This document shows positions 1 through 10,504 of a stretch of DNA of 64,000 bases, piece by piece. The position numbers were made by a program, and so were the translations under genes. This stretch comes from CAZCTO01 sp964501725 (lineage in GTDB: Bacteria; Bacillota; Clostridia; Saccharofermentanales; Saccharofermentanaceae). The stretch covers positions 1-64,000 of the forward strand of contig CAZCTO010000009.1 of the NCBI GenBank assembly GCA_964501725.1, read 5' to 3'. How positions within the stretch are numbered: the stretch's first letter is position 1; each line of letters opens with the position of its first letter. The notes beneath the pieces are model-generated. The model was given only the letters and a program-made list of their open reading frames with translations. It did no database searches and was not told where the DNA came from.

Positions 1-3000
1 TCGCATTCGTTGTAGGTATAGGTCCAAATGCTTCCCATCGCGTCGGTAACGGAGACCAGATGATCCGCCGCGTCATAGGCATAAAGTGTCGCATTACCGT
101 TCGCGTCGATCGCTTGGGTCATCCTTCCGCGCGAATCATAAACGACTCGCGATGATGTTCCGTCCGGGAGGATCATTTTCGTGCGACGTCCGACTCCGTC
201 GTACTCGTACTGATATGTGTTTCCCTTCGCGTCGGTCATGGCCACCAATTGCGACAGCGAGTTATAAGAGAATTCCGTGCGGTTGTCGAGCGGATCGACG
301 ATCGCGGTGTTCCTTCCGAGCGCATCGTAGACATATTCCGTAGTTCCGCCGTTCAGATCGGTGATCGCGGTCACTCTGTAAAGCGCGTCGTAGGTGTATC
401 CTCGAGTCGCACCGTTCGGGTACGTGACCGATAGTAAGTTACCGACTTTGTCATAACTCATGCTCAGAGTTCTTCCCTGACGGTCGGTCGCAGAAGTGTT
501 TCTTCCTTCCGCATCATACGCAAAGGTCTCGGTCGTGTTATCACTGTAGGTGATTTTCGTAAGGTTGCCGAACGCATCGTAGGTATAGGATGTTCTTCTT
601 CCCTTCGCATCGGTTGCGGCGGAGATTTTACCGATCGCGTTGTACTCCACCTGTGTGACGGAGCCGTCCGCGTAAATGACTTGAGTCAATTGATCGTTGG
701 CGTCATATGTGTACTGTTCCGTCACGGCAACCGTTTCGCCGCCGACTGTTTTATTCTCGGTTCGACTGACACAATTGCCCTTGTCGTCGTACGTGAAATA
801 GACGGTTTCACCCAGCCCGTTCACTGCGGTCGCCGGATGACCGTTCGAATCGTACGTGAATGTTAAGTATTGACCGATGCTGTCCGAAATACCGGTCACC
901 CGGGACTTCGTGTCATAAGTATAGTTGGTTTCGTTTCCGGCGTTGTCTTCCGTCTGTGTGATCCGGTTGTACTCGTCGTATGAAATGATCAACTGTGTGA
1001 CATCCAAAGTCCGGACGGACGTCAGCATCCCCTTCGCGTTGTATGCATTGGTGATCGTGTCGCCGAGCGCGTTGGTGTACGAAAGGAGATTATGTGAAGC
1101 ATCATATGAATACGTGCTTGTATTTCCGAGCGCGTCGGTCTTGGTCAGGAGATTATCGTTTCCGTCGTACGTATAGGAAGTCGAATTTCCGTTCGCGTCC
1201 GTTTCAAGGAGGACGTTACCTCTGTCGTCGTATACATATACGGTCGTGTTTCCGAGGCGGTCGGTAACGATTTCCTGCCGTCCGTCGATGTCATGGCTGA
1301 ATTCCATTCGATTTCCGTCCGCGTCGACCACGGCGACCAGGCGGCCGTCATCGTCGTATTCGTTACGCGAGACGCGTATCCCCCTGGGATCAATGATCCC
1401 GGTCAGATAATGATTGTCGTCATACTCAAACCCGGTCGTGTATCCGGCGGGATCCGTGAACGCAACCAAGTCTCCGGCATCATCATATGTATAGTTTACT
1501 GTCTGACCATTGGGATCTGTAATGCTTGTGATTCTCCCCTCAACGTCTCTGGTAAAAATAATCGATTCTCCTCCGGAGTGATGCACGCCGGTCTCGTCAA
1601 AGGAAATTACCGTTCCGTCCAGGTACGTAATGCTCTCGATACCGGTCATATCGCTAAAGATATAAACCGTGCCGTCCGGTTGAGTGAGCTTATATCGGGA
1701 AGGATTATATGCTTCAATAAACAATTCGTTGCCATAAATGTAGCCATCGTTATAGAAAAGGTCGGTATTCGTGTCTAAGGCTTCAAGTGTAGCGCTGGTA
1801 CCCACTTGCGCCTCATACGTTACGGCGATTCCAAACTCAATCGGGATTATCTGCTGTGAGTCGGGTGTAATTATCATATCGAACTTGTCGATCCGGCCGT
1901 TGCCCCAATCAATGGTAACCGTGTGCGGTTTCTTTTCGATGATCGAATAAACAGGTGTTCCTATTATCCCTCCGTCCGAGACAATCTGATCCCAATACGC
2001 GCCGGGTGTTGCGCTTTCCTGTAGTTTTGCTGAAAGGATGCCCAAATTCCAGCCATAGCCGAAGTCGCCGGACTCCGATCTGTTTCTGCTGTCATAACTG
2101 CGGACCACCGTAAGCGGAATCTGATCGACGGGGAATGTCATATCCGCAAACGCAATCGAGTAATTACCGATCTTCATTTGCCCTTCGACAAAGACCAACA
2201 CTTCCTTCGTATCGACCTCAGATACACCATATCCGTTTAATCGCAAGGTATACCAGCCGTTATTCAGCAGCGTCGGGTCAAAAGTCCCGAGAATTCCATT
2301 ATCAACGGGGTCCGTGCTCAGTGAAAAGACCGTAAACTCGGTTGTTCCGACCGGCGCGTACTCCAGTGTGTAGTATGAGAGGCCATCTGCCGAAACACTG
2401 CCGATGATATCGGTCGGCGCGGTAATAACCTGACCATCCTCGATACCGGAGAAATCAATGACCGGTGTTGCCTTTAAGAAATCTATTTCAAAAATGTCTT
2501 CTGTCCTAGCTCCGGATGTTTCCGTGGCACGCAAGATAATCTCATATACTCCTGTGTTCCATGTGTTGACATCTATTGCACCTAGAAACGCATCGCTCAT
2601 ATGACCTATTCCACTTGTGGCGAGTAATTCATCTCCATTATTGAAACGATAAAATATCTCATAAACGACTTGATCGTCTGCTGAAACAATTGTCCCGAAG
2701 ACGTTCAGACTGTGCTCCTCATCAACCATCACTACATCAGTGATTTCCGTCAGTAGCTCATTGCTCCCGACGATGTTAATCTGAATCTCTTGGAAACTCG
2801 TGTTTCCCTCTCCATCTTGTGCGTCGACCCGTATGATATATTTTCCTGCGACTAATGATCCGGTATCGATTCGGCATATTTCAGCATCATTGACCGGTGT
2901 ATTTCCGGTAGCAACAACGGTATACTCCTCTTGGCTTTCCTCTTTGACGGATATTGTATAGCCGGTAAGGAGTTTATTGTCCTTGATGATACCGCGCACG

Positions 3001-4647
3001 ATAATTTCACTACCGCGCTGGAACTCGCTTTCGGATTGAGGATTCGTAATTTGGATGACCGGAACATCAATCCCGCCCACCGCGACGCCTCCAATAATTT
3101 CAGGATCCGGGTCAAATTCAAAGCCCAGAAGCTTATGACTGGCACGCGAGTTGCCGGTTGCTGAAGTAAAACCAATATAAACATGATTGTTCTGTGCAAA
3201 AATTTCATCTAAATCAATCGGGCAAGTAACAATTGGATCCGTTGGTCGAGTGATTTGCCCATTTGCGTCATAGGTTTCAATATAAACATAAAGCATGTTG
3301 TTAACGCCGTCATACTCAATCCATGAATCATGAACTGCCCCGCTGGTAAGTATCTCCGGGTAGCTATTCAAGGCATAATGATAACTGGCGCTGCCATTTT
3401 CCATTACCCCGATATGATAGTTATTCGGTTCTTTTCCACTCTGCCATGCTCCCAGACCGTTTTCATCTCTCCAGAGACCGCTATTTATATAATTATCAAA
3501 TTCCACGATAAAACTGGGTTCTACTCCCTGATACCCCATGCCTCCGCCCATGGATCCTACTTCATCGTTTGACGTCAGAATCACAAACGCCAATCCGTCT
3601 GCAGGATTGCCGGAGTGGGTTATGGAAAAAGTAAAACGAGACGCGAACGAAAAATCCGCATCCAGATATTTGAAAATATCATAGTATGAATATCCGACCT
3701 GATAATATTTATCGGGGACAAGTTCGATCATTGTCTCCCCGAAAATGGTTTTCCCGCCGGTTCTCCATTCATTCGTATTGAATACGTTATGGTATCGATA
3801 CTGGGGATCTCCTTGTGAGATTACAGAGTATTCCGTTGTTTCATCGTCGTCCTCTACGATCTCTAACGGATATTCGCTCGTTCCAATATTGCCCATTGCA
3901 TCCCAGGCTCGAACCTCAACTGTATATGTACCGGCTGCAAGTTCCTCAACATATGCTGTGAATTTATCGTCCAGTACAATTTCTTCACCGTCAATCAAAA
4001 GGCGTCTTCCGACCACCTCGATATCATCGGAAGCAAAGACCGTTATTACGACAGCATCTCCTTCAAAGTAAACCACCTTGTCGAATATCGCCGACACGAA
4101 AGGAGCTGTTATATCTCCCGACCCATCGATTGCCAGTGTGTACTCATTCGTACCGACATTGCCCGCAGCATCCCAGGCACGAACCTCAACTGTATATGTA
4201 CCGACCGCAAGACCATCAACATATGCTGTGAAATTATCGTCCAGTACAATTTCTTCTCCGTCAATCAATAGGCTTCTTCCGACCACTCCAACTTCATCGG
4301 TCGCGATGACCTCGATTCCTATGATATCTCCCACGGTGTATGCGTCTTTATCAAATAAGGCTGACACGACAGGCGCAGTCGGATCCGGAATCTCGTCAAT
4401 TGTCAGTGTGTACTCTTTCGTACCGACATTGCCCGCAGCGTCCCAGGCACGAACCTCAACTGTAAATATACCGGTCTCAAGGCCCTCAACATATGCTGTG
4501 AAATTCTCGTCCAGTACAACTTCTTCACCGTCGATCAAGAGGCTTCTTCCGACTACTCCGACTTCATCGGTCGCGATGACCTCGATACCTACGATATCTC
4601 CCACGGTGTATGCGTCTTTATCAAATACGGCTGACACGATAGGCGTA
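1..4647 (-). CDS. Giant RHS/YD-repeat surface protein: Ig-like, L-type lectin, YD-repeat section (partial, runs off left edge)
   Basis: This is the middle section of one large secreted protein whose N-terminal parts lie at 4748-6986; the C-terminus is outside the window. Read on the minus strand in a single frame with no stop from 4647 to 1. It begins with the last 90-residue Ig-like repeats (to about 3845). An L-type (legume-like) lectin domain follows at about 3800-3130, with ADGLAFVI, the glycine-rich GSMGGGMGYQG, FIVEFDNY and NNYHIGV blocks typical of that fold. Further Ig/cadherin-like domains lie at about 3130-2200. Next comes the RHS entry segment (YDSRNRSESGDFGYGWNLG, about 2120-2040). 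More than twenty YD repeats follow (YDxxGRxTxxTDxxGN pattern, about 1560-1). Proteins of this family are wall-associated or exported, often with a C-terminal toxin. No toxin tip can be seen here, so toxicity is only a possibility. Confidence 0.85.
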
Positions 4648-5615
4648 NNNNNNNNNNNNNNNNNNNNNNNNNNNNNNNNNNNNNNNNNNNNNNNNNNNNN
4701 NNNNNNNNNNNNNNNNNNNNNNNNNNNNNNNNNNNNNNNNNNNNNNNGATATCTCCCACGGTGTATGCGTCTTTATCAAATACGGCTGACACGATAGGCG
4801 TAGTCATATCCGGAATCTCGTCAATCGTCAGTGTGTACTCGTTCGTACCGACATTGCCCGCGGCATTCCATGCGCGAACCTCAACCGCGTATGAACCAAC
4901 TATGAGTCCCTCCAAAAACGCCTTGAAACTCTCGTCCAGTGCAACTTCTTCTCCGTTTATCGAGAGGCTTCTTCCGACCACTCCGACTTCATCGGTCGCG
5001 ATGACCTCGATACTTACGATATCTCCCACGGTGTATGCGTCTTTATCAAATACGGCCGACACGATAGGCGCAGTCGGATCCGGAATCTCGTCGATTGTCA
5101 GTGTATATTCGTTCGTTCCAATATTTTCCGCAGCATCCCAAGCACGAACCGCAACTGTATATGTACCGACCGCAAGACCATCAACATATGCTGTGAAATT
5201 ATCGTCCAGTACAATTTCTTCTCCGTCAATCAATAGGCTTCTTCCGACCACTCCAACTTCATCGGTCGCGATGACCTCGATTCCTATGATATCTCCCACG
5301 GTGTATGCATCTTTATCAAATACGGCAGACACGACAGGCGCAGTCGTATCCGGAATCTCGTCGATTGTCAGTGTGTATTCGTTTGTCCCGACATTGCCCG
5401 CAGCATCCCAGGCACGAACCTCAACTGTATATGTACCGACCGCAAGACCCTCGAGATATGCCTTGAAACTCTCATCTAGTGCAACTTCTCCACCGTCAAT
5501 CAAGAGACTTCTTCCGACCACTCCGACTTCATCGGTCGCGATGACCTCGATACCTACGATATCTCCCACGGTGTATGCGTCTTTATCAAATACGACAGAC
5601 ACGATAGGTACAGTC
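3845..5615 (-). repeat. Six tandem 270-base (90-residue) Ig-like repeats
   Basis: The landmark ctttatcaaa (DKDAYT region) recurs at 5581, 5311, 5041, 4771/4616, 4346 and, degenerate, at 4076, always 270 bases apart after the gap artefact is collapsed. Copies are nearly identical at DNA level in the centre and more diverged at 4076-3845, as expected for internal duplication with recent homogenisation. It is coding and not a CRISPR array. Confidence 0.9.
4648..4747. other. Scaffold gap of 100 N flanked by identical 55-base ends
   Basis: Exactly 100 N. The 55 bases before it (4593-4647) are identical to the 55 bases after it (4748-4802). Repeat landmarks are 270 bases apart on both sides (5581, 5311, 5041, 4771; 4616, 4346, 4076), and 4771 minus 4616 equals 155, which is the gap plus one copy of the 55 bases. 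Removing 155 bases restores both the period and the reading frame. The gap is therefore probably an unmerged contig overlap within a repeat, not missing sequence, although collapsed extra repeat copies cannot be excluded. Confidence 0.9.
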
Positions 5616-5992
5616 GTATCCGTCTCAGGAACAACCGAAATCATGGAAGAATCGGATATTTCGGTCCCGAATATAGTCTGCGCCACGACCTCAAAAGTAT
5701 ATTCCCCAAGAACAGTGGTATTCAGTTCATAGACTCCGTCTTCACCGATTGTTACCGGAAGTCCATCTAGAGTGCAAACCAAATCTAGAATATTATCTTC
5801 ATTCTCTTTGGTAATCGTGAAATACGCTGACGAGCCTTTGTACACTTCATCTGCGGATGCTACGGACATGTATCGCTGGAATAGACTCAACAAGATCCAT
5901 ATCCTCGGGTGATGCATGAACATTAAAATACGCACCCCTGAAACATATGGAATCACTGACAACGCGCCCGTTGATTGTTGTATCAGAGGCAT
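4748..5992 (-). CDS. Giant RHS protein: Ig-like repeat section between frameshift and scaffold gap
   Basis: This open frame continues the protein from the N-terminal segment (5847-6986) but in another frame; real coding probably enters it near 5870 (reading ASADEVYKG...). It holds one unrelated Ig-like domain, then tandem 90-residue Ig-like repeats of the pattern AVFDKDAYTVGD...EVGVVGRSL...VRAWDAAGNVGTNEYTLTI. The ATG at 5992 has no convincing ribosome binding site and the first 40 residues look non-coding, so this is not an independent gene. The frame appears broken at the N gap, but it is restored exactly if the gap and a duplicated 55-base flank are removed. The role is inferred to be a spacer that holds the downstream lectin and RHS parts away from the cell. 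Confidence 0.75.
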
Positions 5993-6986
5993 TTATCCTA
6001 ATCACTCCGTTTGGCGCATACATAATGCCGTTGATTTCGATTTGGGATCCATTGATGGTAATGTCACCGGTCTCCGAATATAGAAGCAAGCGACCGGATC
6101 CATACAGTTCACTCACATTGAAAGTAATATCACCGGTCGCGATAATATAACAATCACCTTCAAAGGTGGAGCCATTAATCGAAATATTTCCGTTTACTCG
6201 AACACTTCCGTTGACTATGTTCTCACTTTTATTAAAAGAAACGTCTCCTTCATAAACCTCACAGTTCTCTTGCTTATCCAGAATAGAATTGTTCCAGTCC
6301 GGCATTTCCTTCGGCGTAACACCCTCGAGTCTTTCTGCGATATTTGTCTTCCATCCGGAGATATTGATGCTACCAACCGTCTTTACACTTCCGTCTACAA
6401 AAAGCTCTGACCCTCTATAAATAAAGTCATTACCTGAATACAAATCACCGTAAAAATTGCTTTTCGAACTTCTAATATCAATACTTTGCGAACTGCTTCC
6501 TGCAAACAGAGCGTAATCGAACGTAATCTCCGACTCCTCTTCTTCCGGAGATTCCAGAATCAAATTGATTTGCTTGGGTAGCGCCGGCTTTTTCTTGGCA
6601 CCTTGAGCAACAAAGCCAAATGAAACTTGCCCGCCTACAGGAATATCAGCATTATATGTTTCTGCTTCAATCAGGCATAATCCATCGGCAGAGATATCTC
6701 TTGCATTCCATATGCTGGTAATGGTCCCCTGAAATGTTAATTGAAGCTTCCAGTTATGTATCTCCGATGAGGTGTTATTTCTTATAATCACTTCACCTTG
6801 AACAGACTTGCCCCAGGTCGCCGTCTCTTTATAGGTGATGGTACAGCCCTGATCCGAAAACGTCACTTCGTTACTCGCTGCAAAAACCTGCTCCGTAGTC
6901 AATAGCTCAAATAGCATGACCATTACTATGAATAAACACAAAAACATTTTTGCAAATTTTTTACCAATCGAAATTAGACGTTTCAA
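5847..6986 (-). CDS. Giant RHS protein: N-terminal section with signal peptide, CBM2-like and bactofilin-like domains
   Basis: This is the export and anchoring end of the giant RHS protein. A TTG at 7004 opens the frame, but AGGAAGG (7001-6995) sits inside it, eight bases before a second TTG at 6986, which is preferred. Residues are numbered here from the TTG at 7004. A signal peptide ends near TEQVFA-A (about residue 43). Residues 45-150 resemble a family-2 cellulose-binding module (WGKSVQGEVIIRNNTSSEIHNWKLQL). Residues 190-370 form short hydrophobic/asparagine-rich turns (GDITFNVSELYGSG, INGIMYAPNGVIRINASDTTINGRVV) like the beta-helix polymer-forming domains often paired with CBM2 in clostridial proteins. 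The frame stops at 5847, just after the linker VESIPAI; a one-base skip joins it to the Ig repeats. Either an assembly error or a true frameshift is possible. Confidence 0.75.
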   Translation of the reverse strand: MKRLISIGKKFAKMFLCLFIVMVMLFELLTTEQVFAASNEVTFSDQGCTITYKETATWGKSVQGEVIIRNNTSSEIHNWKLQLTFQGTITSIWNARDISADGLCLIEAETYNADIPVGGQVSFGFVAQGAKKKPALPKQINLILESPEEEESEITFDYALFAGSSSQSIDIRSSKSNFYGDLYSGNDFIYRGSELFVDGSVKTVGSINISGWKTNIAERLEGVTPKEMPDWNNSILDKQENCEVYEGDVSFNKSENIVNGSVRVNGNISINGSTFEGDCYIIATGDITFNVSELYGSGRLLLYSETGDITINGSQIEINGIMYAPNGVIRINASDTTINGRVVSDSICFRGAYFNVHASPEDMDLVESIPAIHVRSIRR

Positions 6987-7114
6987 TTCAGTAGCCTTCC
7001 TCAAAATCGTACAAAATTTTTCGCAACATTATATGAAAATATATAACAAATACGACAACCTGTCAAATTGTCCTGATTGTTCCTTCTGCTATTTTCGGCC
7101 TTGAACTGTTGCTG

Positions 7115-9640
7115 CTAAATTGAGTTTCCGGCAGACTGAGAGATCACATGTTTTTCTCTTGTGCTTTTGCGAAACTGACTGGTTTCGAACTCTTTGGCGT
7201 CCATTGGTTTTCCGAAATAAAATCCCTGAAGGATGTCCGCATTAAGCTCTTTTACAGCCTGTTCTTTTTCTTTTGTTTCAATTCCCTCCACGCATACCAG
7301 TTTTGAAATACTGTGTGCCAAGAGGACGATCGCCGAGATAAAAGAATGGTTGAAACGGTCGCGCTGGATGTCCTCTATGAAGACTCGATCAATCTTGATC
7401 TCATCGATGGGTAACTCTCGAAGATAATTCAGCGAAGAGTATCCGGTTCCGAAGTCATCGAGTGCGATTCTCACGCCTGCGTTCCGCAGACGGTTTAGAT
7501 TCTGACGACAGGTCGCAATGTTACGCATGAGGGACGTCTCGGTTATCTCCAGAATAATATTTTTGGGGTTCAGTGAATACTTCGACAACAGGTCGATAAC
7601 ACCATCAGAATAATTGGGTCTGGCAAGATCTTCCGCTGTAACATTCACATGAATGAAGAAATTCTCATCCACACCTGCATCAAGCCACTGCCCGCACTGG
7701 CAGATCGCCTGCTCCAAAACCCATCGTCCTATTGTTTCCATCTGCCCGGTTGCTTCAAGTGCCGCGATTACTTTCTCGGGACGCACATCTTCATTTCCCG
7801 GGGATATCCATCGGAGGAGCGCTTCTGCTCCGACGAGCTTACCTTTCGCTGCGTCAACGAGCGGCTGATAATGCACCTGAAAGTTATCTTTTCCGTTCCG
7901 GATTGATCTGGAAAGTTGAAACTCAAAATCCAATCGTTCTTTTAGCTCCCGCTTATCTGTCGGGCAATAGATAGCATATTTCTTACGCTTATCCTGTTTT
8001 ACTTTATGGAGAGTAATTTCCGCATTAACGAGCAATTCATCTGCTGTACTCCCGCACGAAGGAAAGAGAGCGGCGCTCATGGCAAAAGAAACATAGACCG
8101 CGTCTTTCCCGACAATGAGTGGGTGAATGGTTTCTTCCTGCATATATTCCATAAACCGTTCCACTTGAACCCTTGTGGAGTGTGGCCAGAGAATGCAAAA
8201 CATATCGATCCCGATATGATAGATATTACCGCCGCTGGGAAGGCGCTCTTCAAGTGCTTTCCCGAGACCCAGTAAAATATCGTCACCCGTTGCTCTTCCG
8301 AATCGGTCGTTATAAGTATGAAATCCCTTAATATCAACGAGTATGATCGCCGCAGAAAGTACATTTCTGTCATGAATGACTTTTTCTGTGTCGATCAGTA
8401 ATCGCCCTCGAGTCGGAAGCCCGCTGATTTCATGCAGAAAACTCGTCTTTTCTACCAATTCTCTGACTTCGTTCATACTGGAAAGATCAAATATTGTTCC
8501 GACGATCATTTGTGATTGCTTGCTTGAATCAAAAAAAGCTTTACCCCGGCTTGCCAGCCAGACTGTTTTACCGTCCCCCTTATTGATTCGAAATTCGACG
8601 GAATACCTGTCGGTTTCACCGTTTACCATTTCATCAATCGGTTCTCTAAAACGCATTCTGTCTTCCGGTAATATCATATCGGAAAGAATATCTAAAATAT
8701 TGCCGCTGACTTCAAGCGGAGCCTCCGGAAAAAGCTGATGCAGGTTTTCGGAAAAAATTATTTCATTTCTTTTGGTGTCCGCGGTAAAGACAATTGCGGA
8801 AGTACCTTCAATAATGTTCTTCTGCAGTGATTCCGACTTCTTTTTGTCGGTAATATCAATAAGAAGGCCGGTGATATATCTTGTTGATCCGGTGATATCC
8901 AGATCGGAGGCTCCGGACGGGTGAACCCATATCTCTCCTCTGGTTGGCGAAAGCAAGCGAAAATCTGCGGACTGCGCATCACTCCGGTGCTGTAGGAAGG
9001 CTTCCAGACTACTGACAAAACTAGCATGGTCATCCGGGTGAATAATTTTAAAAATTTCGGACGATGCATGCTCAATATAATGGTGTCTGAGATCAAGTGC
9101 CTTCATCATGTGAGTGTTAAAATAGCAGATGTCCGTGACCGAATCAAAATAGAAAATAAACTCATTAATACCATCGAAAAGCAACTGTGACAGTATTCTT
9201 TCCGACATAGTTTTCGTTTTATCCTGTATCAGCCCGAAAACACATGCGCCTTCTTCCGTATCCACTCGCTGCATATACACGCACACCCAAAGTATTTCGT
9301 TGAATGACTGACGAAGCGAATGTTCAAAAGAGATTACACGTTTTTTATCGGTCCCGAGTTTTGCAAATGCTTTCTTATAATTATCCAACGCAGCTTCGCG
9401 ATCTTTGTCACAGATGTACTGGCCGAAAGCCTCCAGCAACATATCCTGTGACGCAACCTTTCCGATCAAATCCACCATTCCCGCAGAGAACATAAATCGT
9501 TTGTCTGTAATATCCGCAATAAAAGTACACAGGCTCATTTCGTGAAGCAAGCCGCTAATATGCGATTGATCGGCTATATCAGGATAATACATGGATCTGA
9601 GCTCTAACAACAGATCGTCGTTGTCTTCAGCAAAAATCAA
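7115..9640 (-). CDS. PAS-GGDEF(degenerate)-EAL protein, probable c-di-GMP phosphodiesterase
   Basis: 841 residues, TTG start with GGAGG seven to eight bases upstream. No membrane segment or signal peptide is evident. The order is PAS/PAC-like sensor modules (about 30-400, with two PAC-type WVxxxG/GxxxDIT stretches), a GGDEF domain (about 405-555) and an EAL domain (about 575-825). The GGDEF signature is degraded to GIDMF, so cyclase activity is unlikely. The EAL site is complete: E606 in EALLRW, N in HVNVT, E in EITET, DDFGTG at about 728-733, K in DEIKIDR, E in CVEGIE and Q in LQGFYF. The protein should hydrolyse c-di-GMP to pGpG in response to a cytosolic signal. The ligand of the PAS domains is unknown. 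Confidence 0.9.
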   Translation of the reverse strand: MIFAEDNDDLLLELRSMYYPDIADQSHISGLLHEMSLCTFIADITDKRFMFSAGMVDLIGKVASQDMLLEAFGQYICDKDREAALDNYKKAFAKLGTDKKRVISFEHSLRQSFNEILWVCVYMQRVDTEEGACVFGLIQDKTKTMSERILSQLLFDGINEFIFYFDSVTDICYFNTHMMKALDLRHHYIEHASSEIFKIIHPDDHASFVSSLEAFLQHRSDAQSADFRLLSPTRGEIWVHPSGASDLDITGSTRYITGLLIDITDKKKSESLQKNIIEGTSAIVFTADTKRNEIIFSENLHQLFPEAPLEVSGNILDILSDMILPEDRMRFREPIDEMVNGETDRYSVEFRINKGDGKTVWLASRGKAFFDSSKQSQMIVGTIFDLSSMNEVRELVEKTSFLHEISGLPTRGRLLIDTEKVIHDRNVLSAAIILVDIKGFHTYNDRFGRATGDDILLGLGKALEERLPSGGNIYHIGIDMFCILWPHSTRVQVERFMEYMQEETIHPLIVGKDAVYVSFAMSAALFPSCGSTADELLVNAEITLHKVKQDKRKKYAIYCPTDKRELKERLDFEFQLSRSIRNGKDNFQVHYQPLVDAAKGKLVGAEALLRWISPGNEDVRPEKVIAALEATGQMETIGRWVLEQAICQCGQWLDAGVDENFFIHVNVTAEDLARPNYSDGVIDLLSKYSLNPKNIILEITETSLMRNIATCRQNLNRLRNAGVRIALDDFGTGYSSLNYLRELPIDEIKIDRVFIEDIQRDRFNHSFISAIVLLAHSISKLVCVEGIETKEKEQAVKELNADILQGFYFGKPMDAKEFETSQFRKSTREKHVISQSAGNSI

Positions 9641-9675
9641 TGATTGCCTCCAGATAAAAATTATTTGTTGTTATG

Positions 9676-10500
9676 CTATTTTAGCATCTTTATTGCGTCT
9701 GCGTATATAGTCTTTTTGCTTTCAGCCCATTCTTCCGCAAGATGCGATGCAATCTCTTTGGTGGAAAAGCCATCTTCAAAGAGTTCTCTGATACGTTTTT
9801 CCCGGGTCTCCGGACTCAAAGTCGCCCTTATCTCCGGACAAGCCTCAATTACCAGTGAAAACTCCCCCTTGGGTTCACGTTCCGTAAAAAACTTTAAAGC
9901 TCCATCCACTGTTGTTCTTATGATTTCTTCGTATTTTTTTGTGAGCTCGCGGCAAACAGATATCTTTCGCCCGCCCATACCGATTTGAGAAAAATCTTGT
10001 AACGTCTGGATTATGCGGTGCGGCGCTTCATAAATAACAACGGTATATTTGATCGTTGAGATTTCATGAAGCCGCTTTTTTCTTTCTTTTCCGTCAACCG
10101 GTAAGAATCCCTCATAAAAGAATCGTCTGGTATCCATTCCCGATACGGCAAGCGCGGCTACAAAAGCACTGGGACCGGGAATTACCGTAACGGGAATCTG
10201 CCTTTCTTCACAGGCTCTCACAAGCTCATAACCAGGATCAGAAATACACGGCATTCCCGCATCGGATACCAGTGCGATATTTTGATTTTCCTCCAGAAGG
10301 GATAGGAGTGTTTTTTCCTTAGTAACGCGGTTGTGCTCGTGATAACTGGTCAGTCGGCCTTTAATGCCGACGGACGACAACAGCAATCCTGTTCTTCGGG
10401 TATCTTCGCATGCGATTCTGTCCGCAGATGCAAGGATTTCCTTTGCTCGCGGTGATATATCGCCCAAGTTTCCGATCGGTGTGCCAACGATGTAAAGCAT
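9676..10500 (-). CDS. rsmI: 16S rRNA (cytidine1402-2'-O)-methyltransferase
   Basis: 274 residues, the usual length. It is a tetrapyrrole-methylase-fold enzyme that 2'-O-methylates C1402 in the 16S rRNA decoding centre using SAM. The N-terminal YIVGTPIGNLGDIS, the CEDTRRT block and SDAGMPCISDPG are the family signatures, followed by the VIPGPSA motif near residue 108. ATG start at 10500, four bases after the stop of the upstream trmN6-like gene, so the two are probably co-transcribed. The same pair (yabB-yabC) is adjacent in Bacillus. Confidence 0.95.
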   Translation of the reverse strand: MLYIVGTPIGNLGDISPRAKEILASADRIACEDTRRTGLLLSSVGIKGRLTSYHEHNRVTKEKTLLSLLEENQNIALVSDAGMPCISDPGYELVRACEERQIPVTVIPGPSAFVAALAVSGMDTRRFFYEGFLPVDGKERKKRLHEISTIKYTVVIYEAPHRIIQTLQDFSQIGMGGRKISVCRELTKKYEEIIRTTVDGALKFFTEREPKGEFSLVIEACPEIRATLSPETREKRIRELFEDGFSTKEIASHLAEEWAESKKTIYADAIKMLK

Positions 10501-10504
10501 TCAT

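Noticed and set aside
3845..5615. Regular tandem repetition considered as a CRISPR array
   Set aside because: The unit is 270 bases and coding, without short repeats and unique spacers.
3745..5732. Long plus-strand open frames through the Ig-repeat region, rich in Ser/Thr/Pro
   Set aside because: They are the antisense of the repeats; the minus strand gives coherent Ig-like domains in frame with lectin and RHS parts, and the plus frames have no RBS or known domain.
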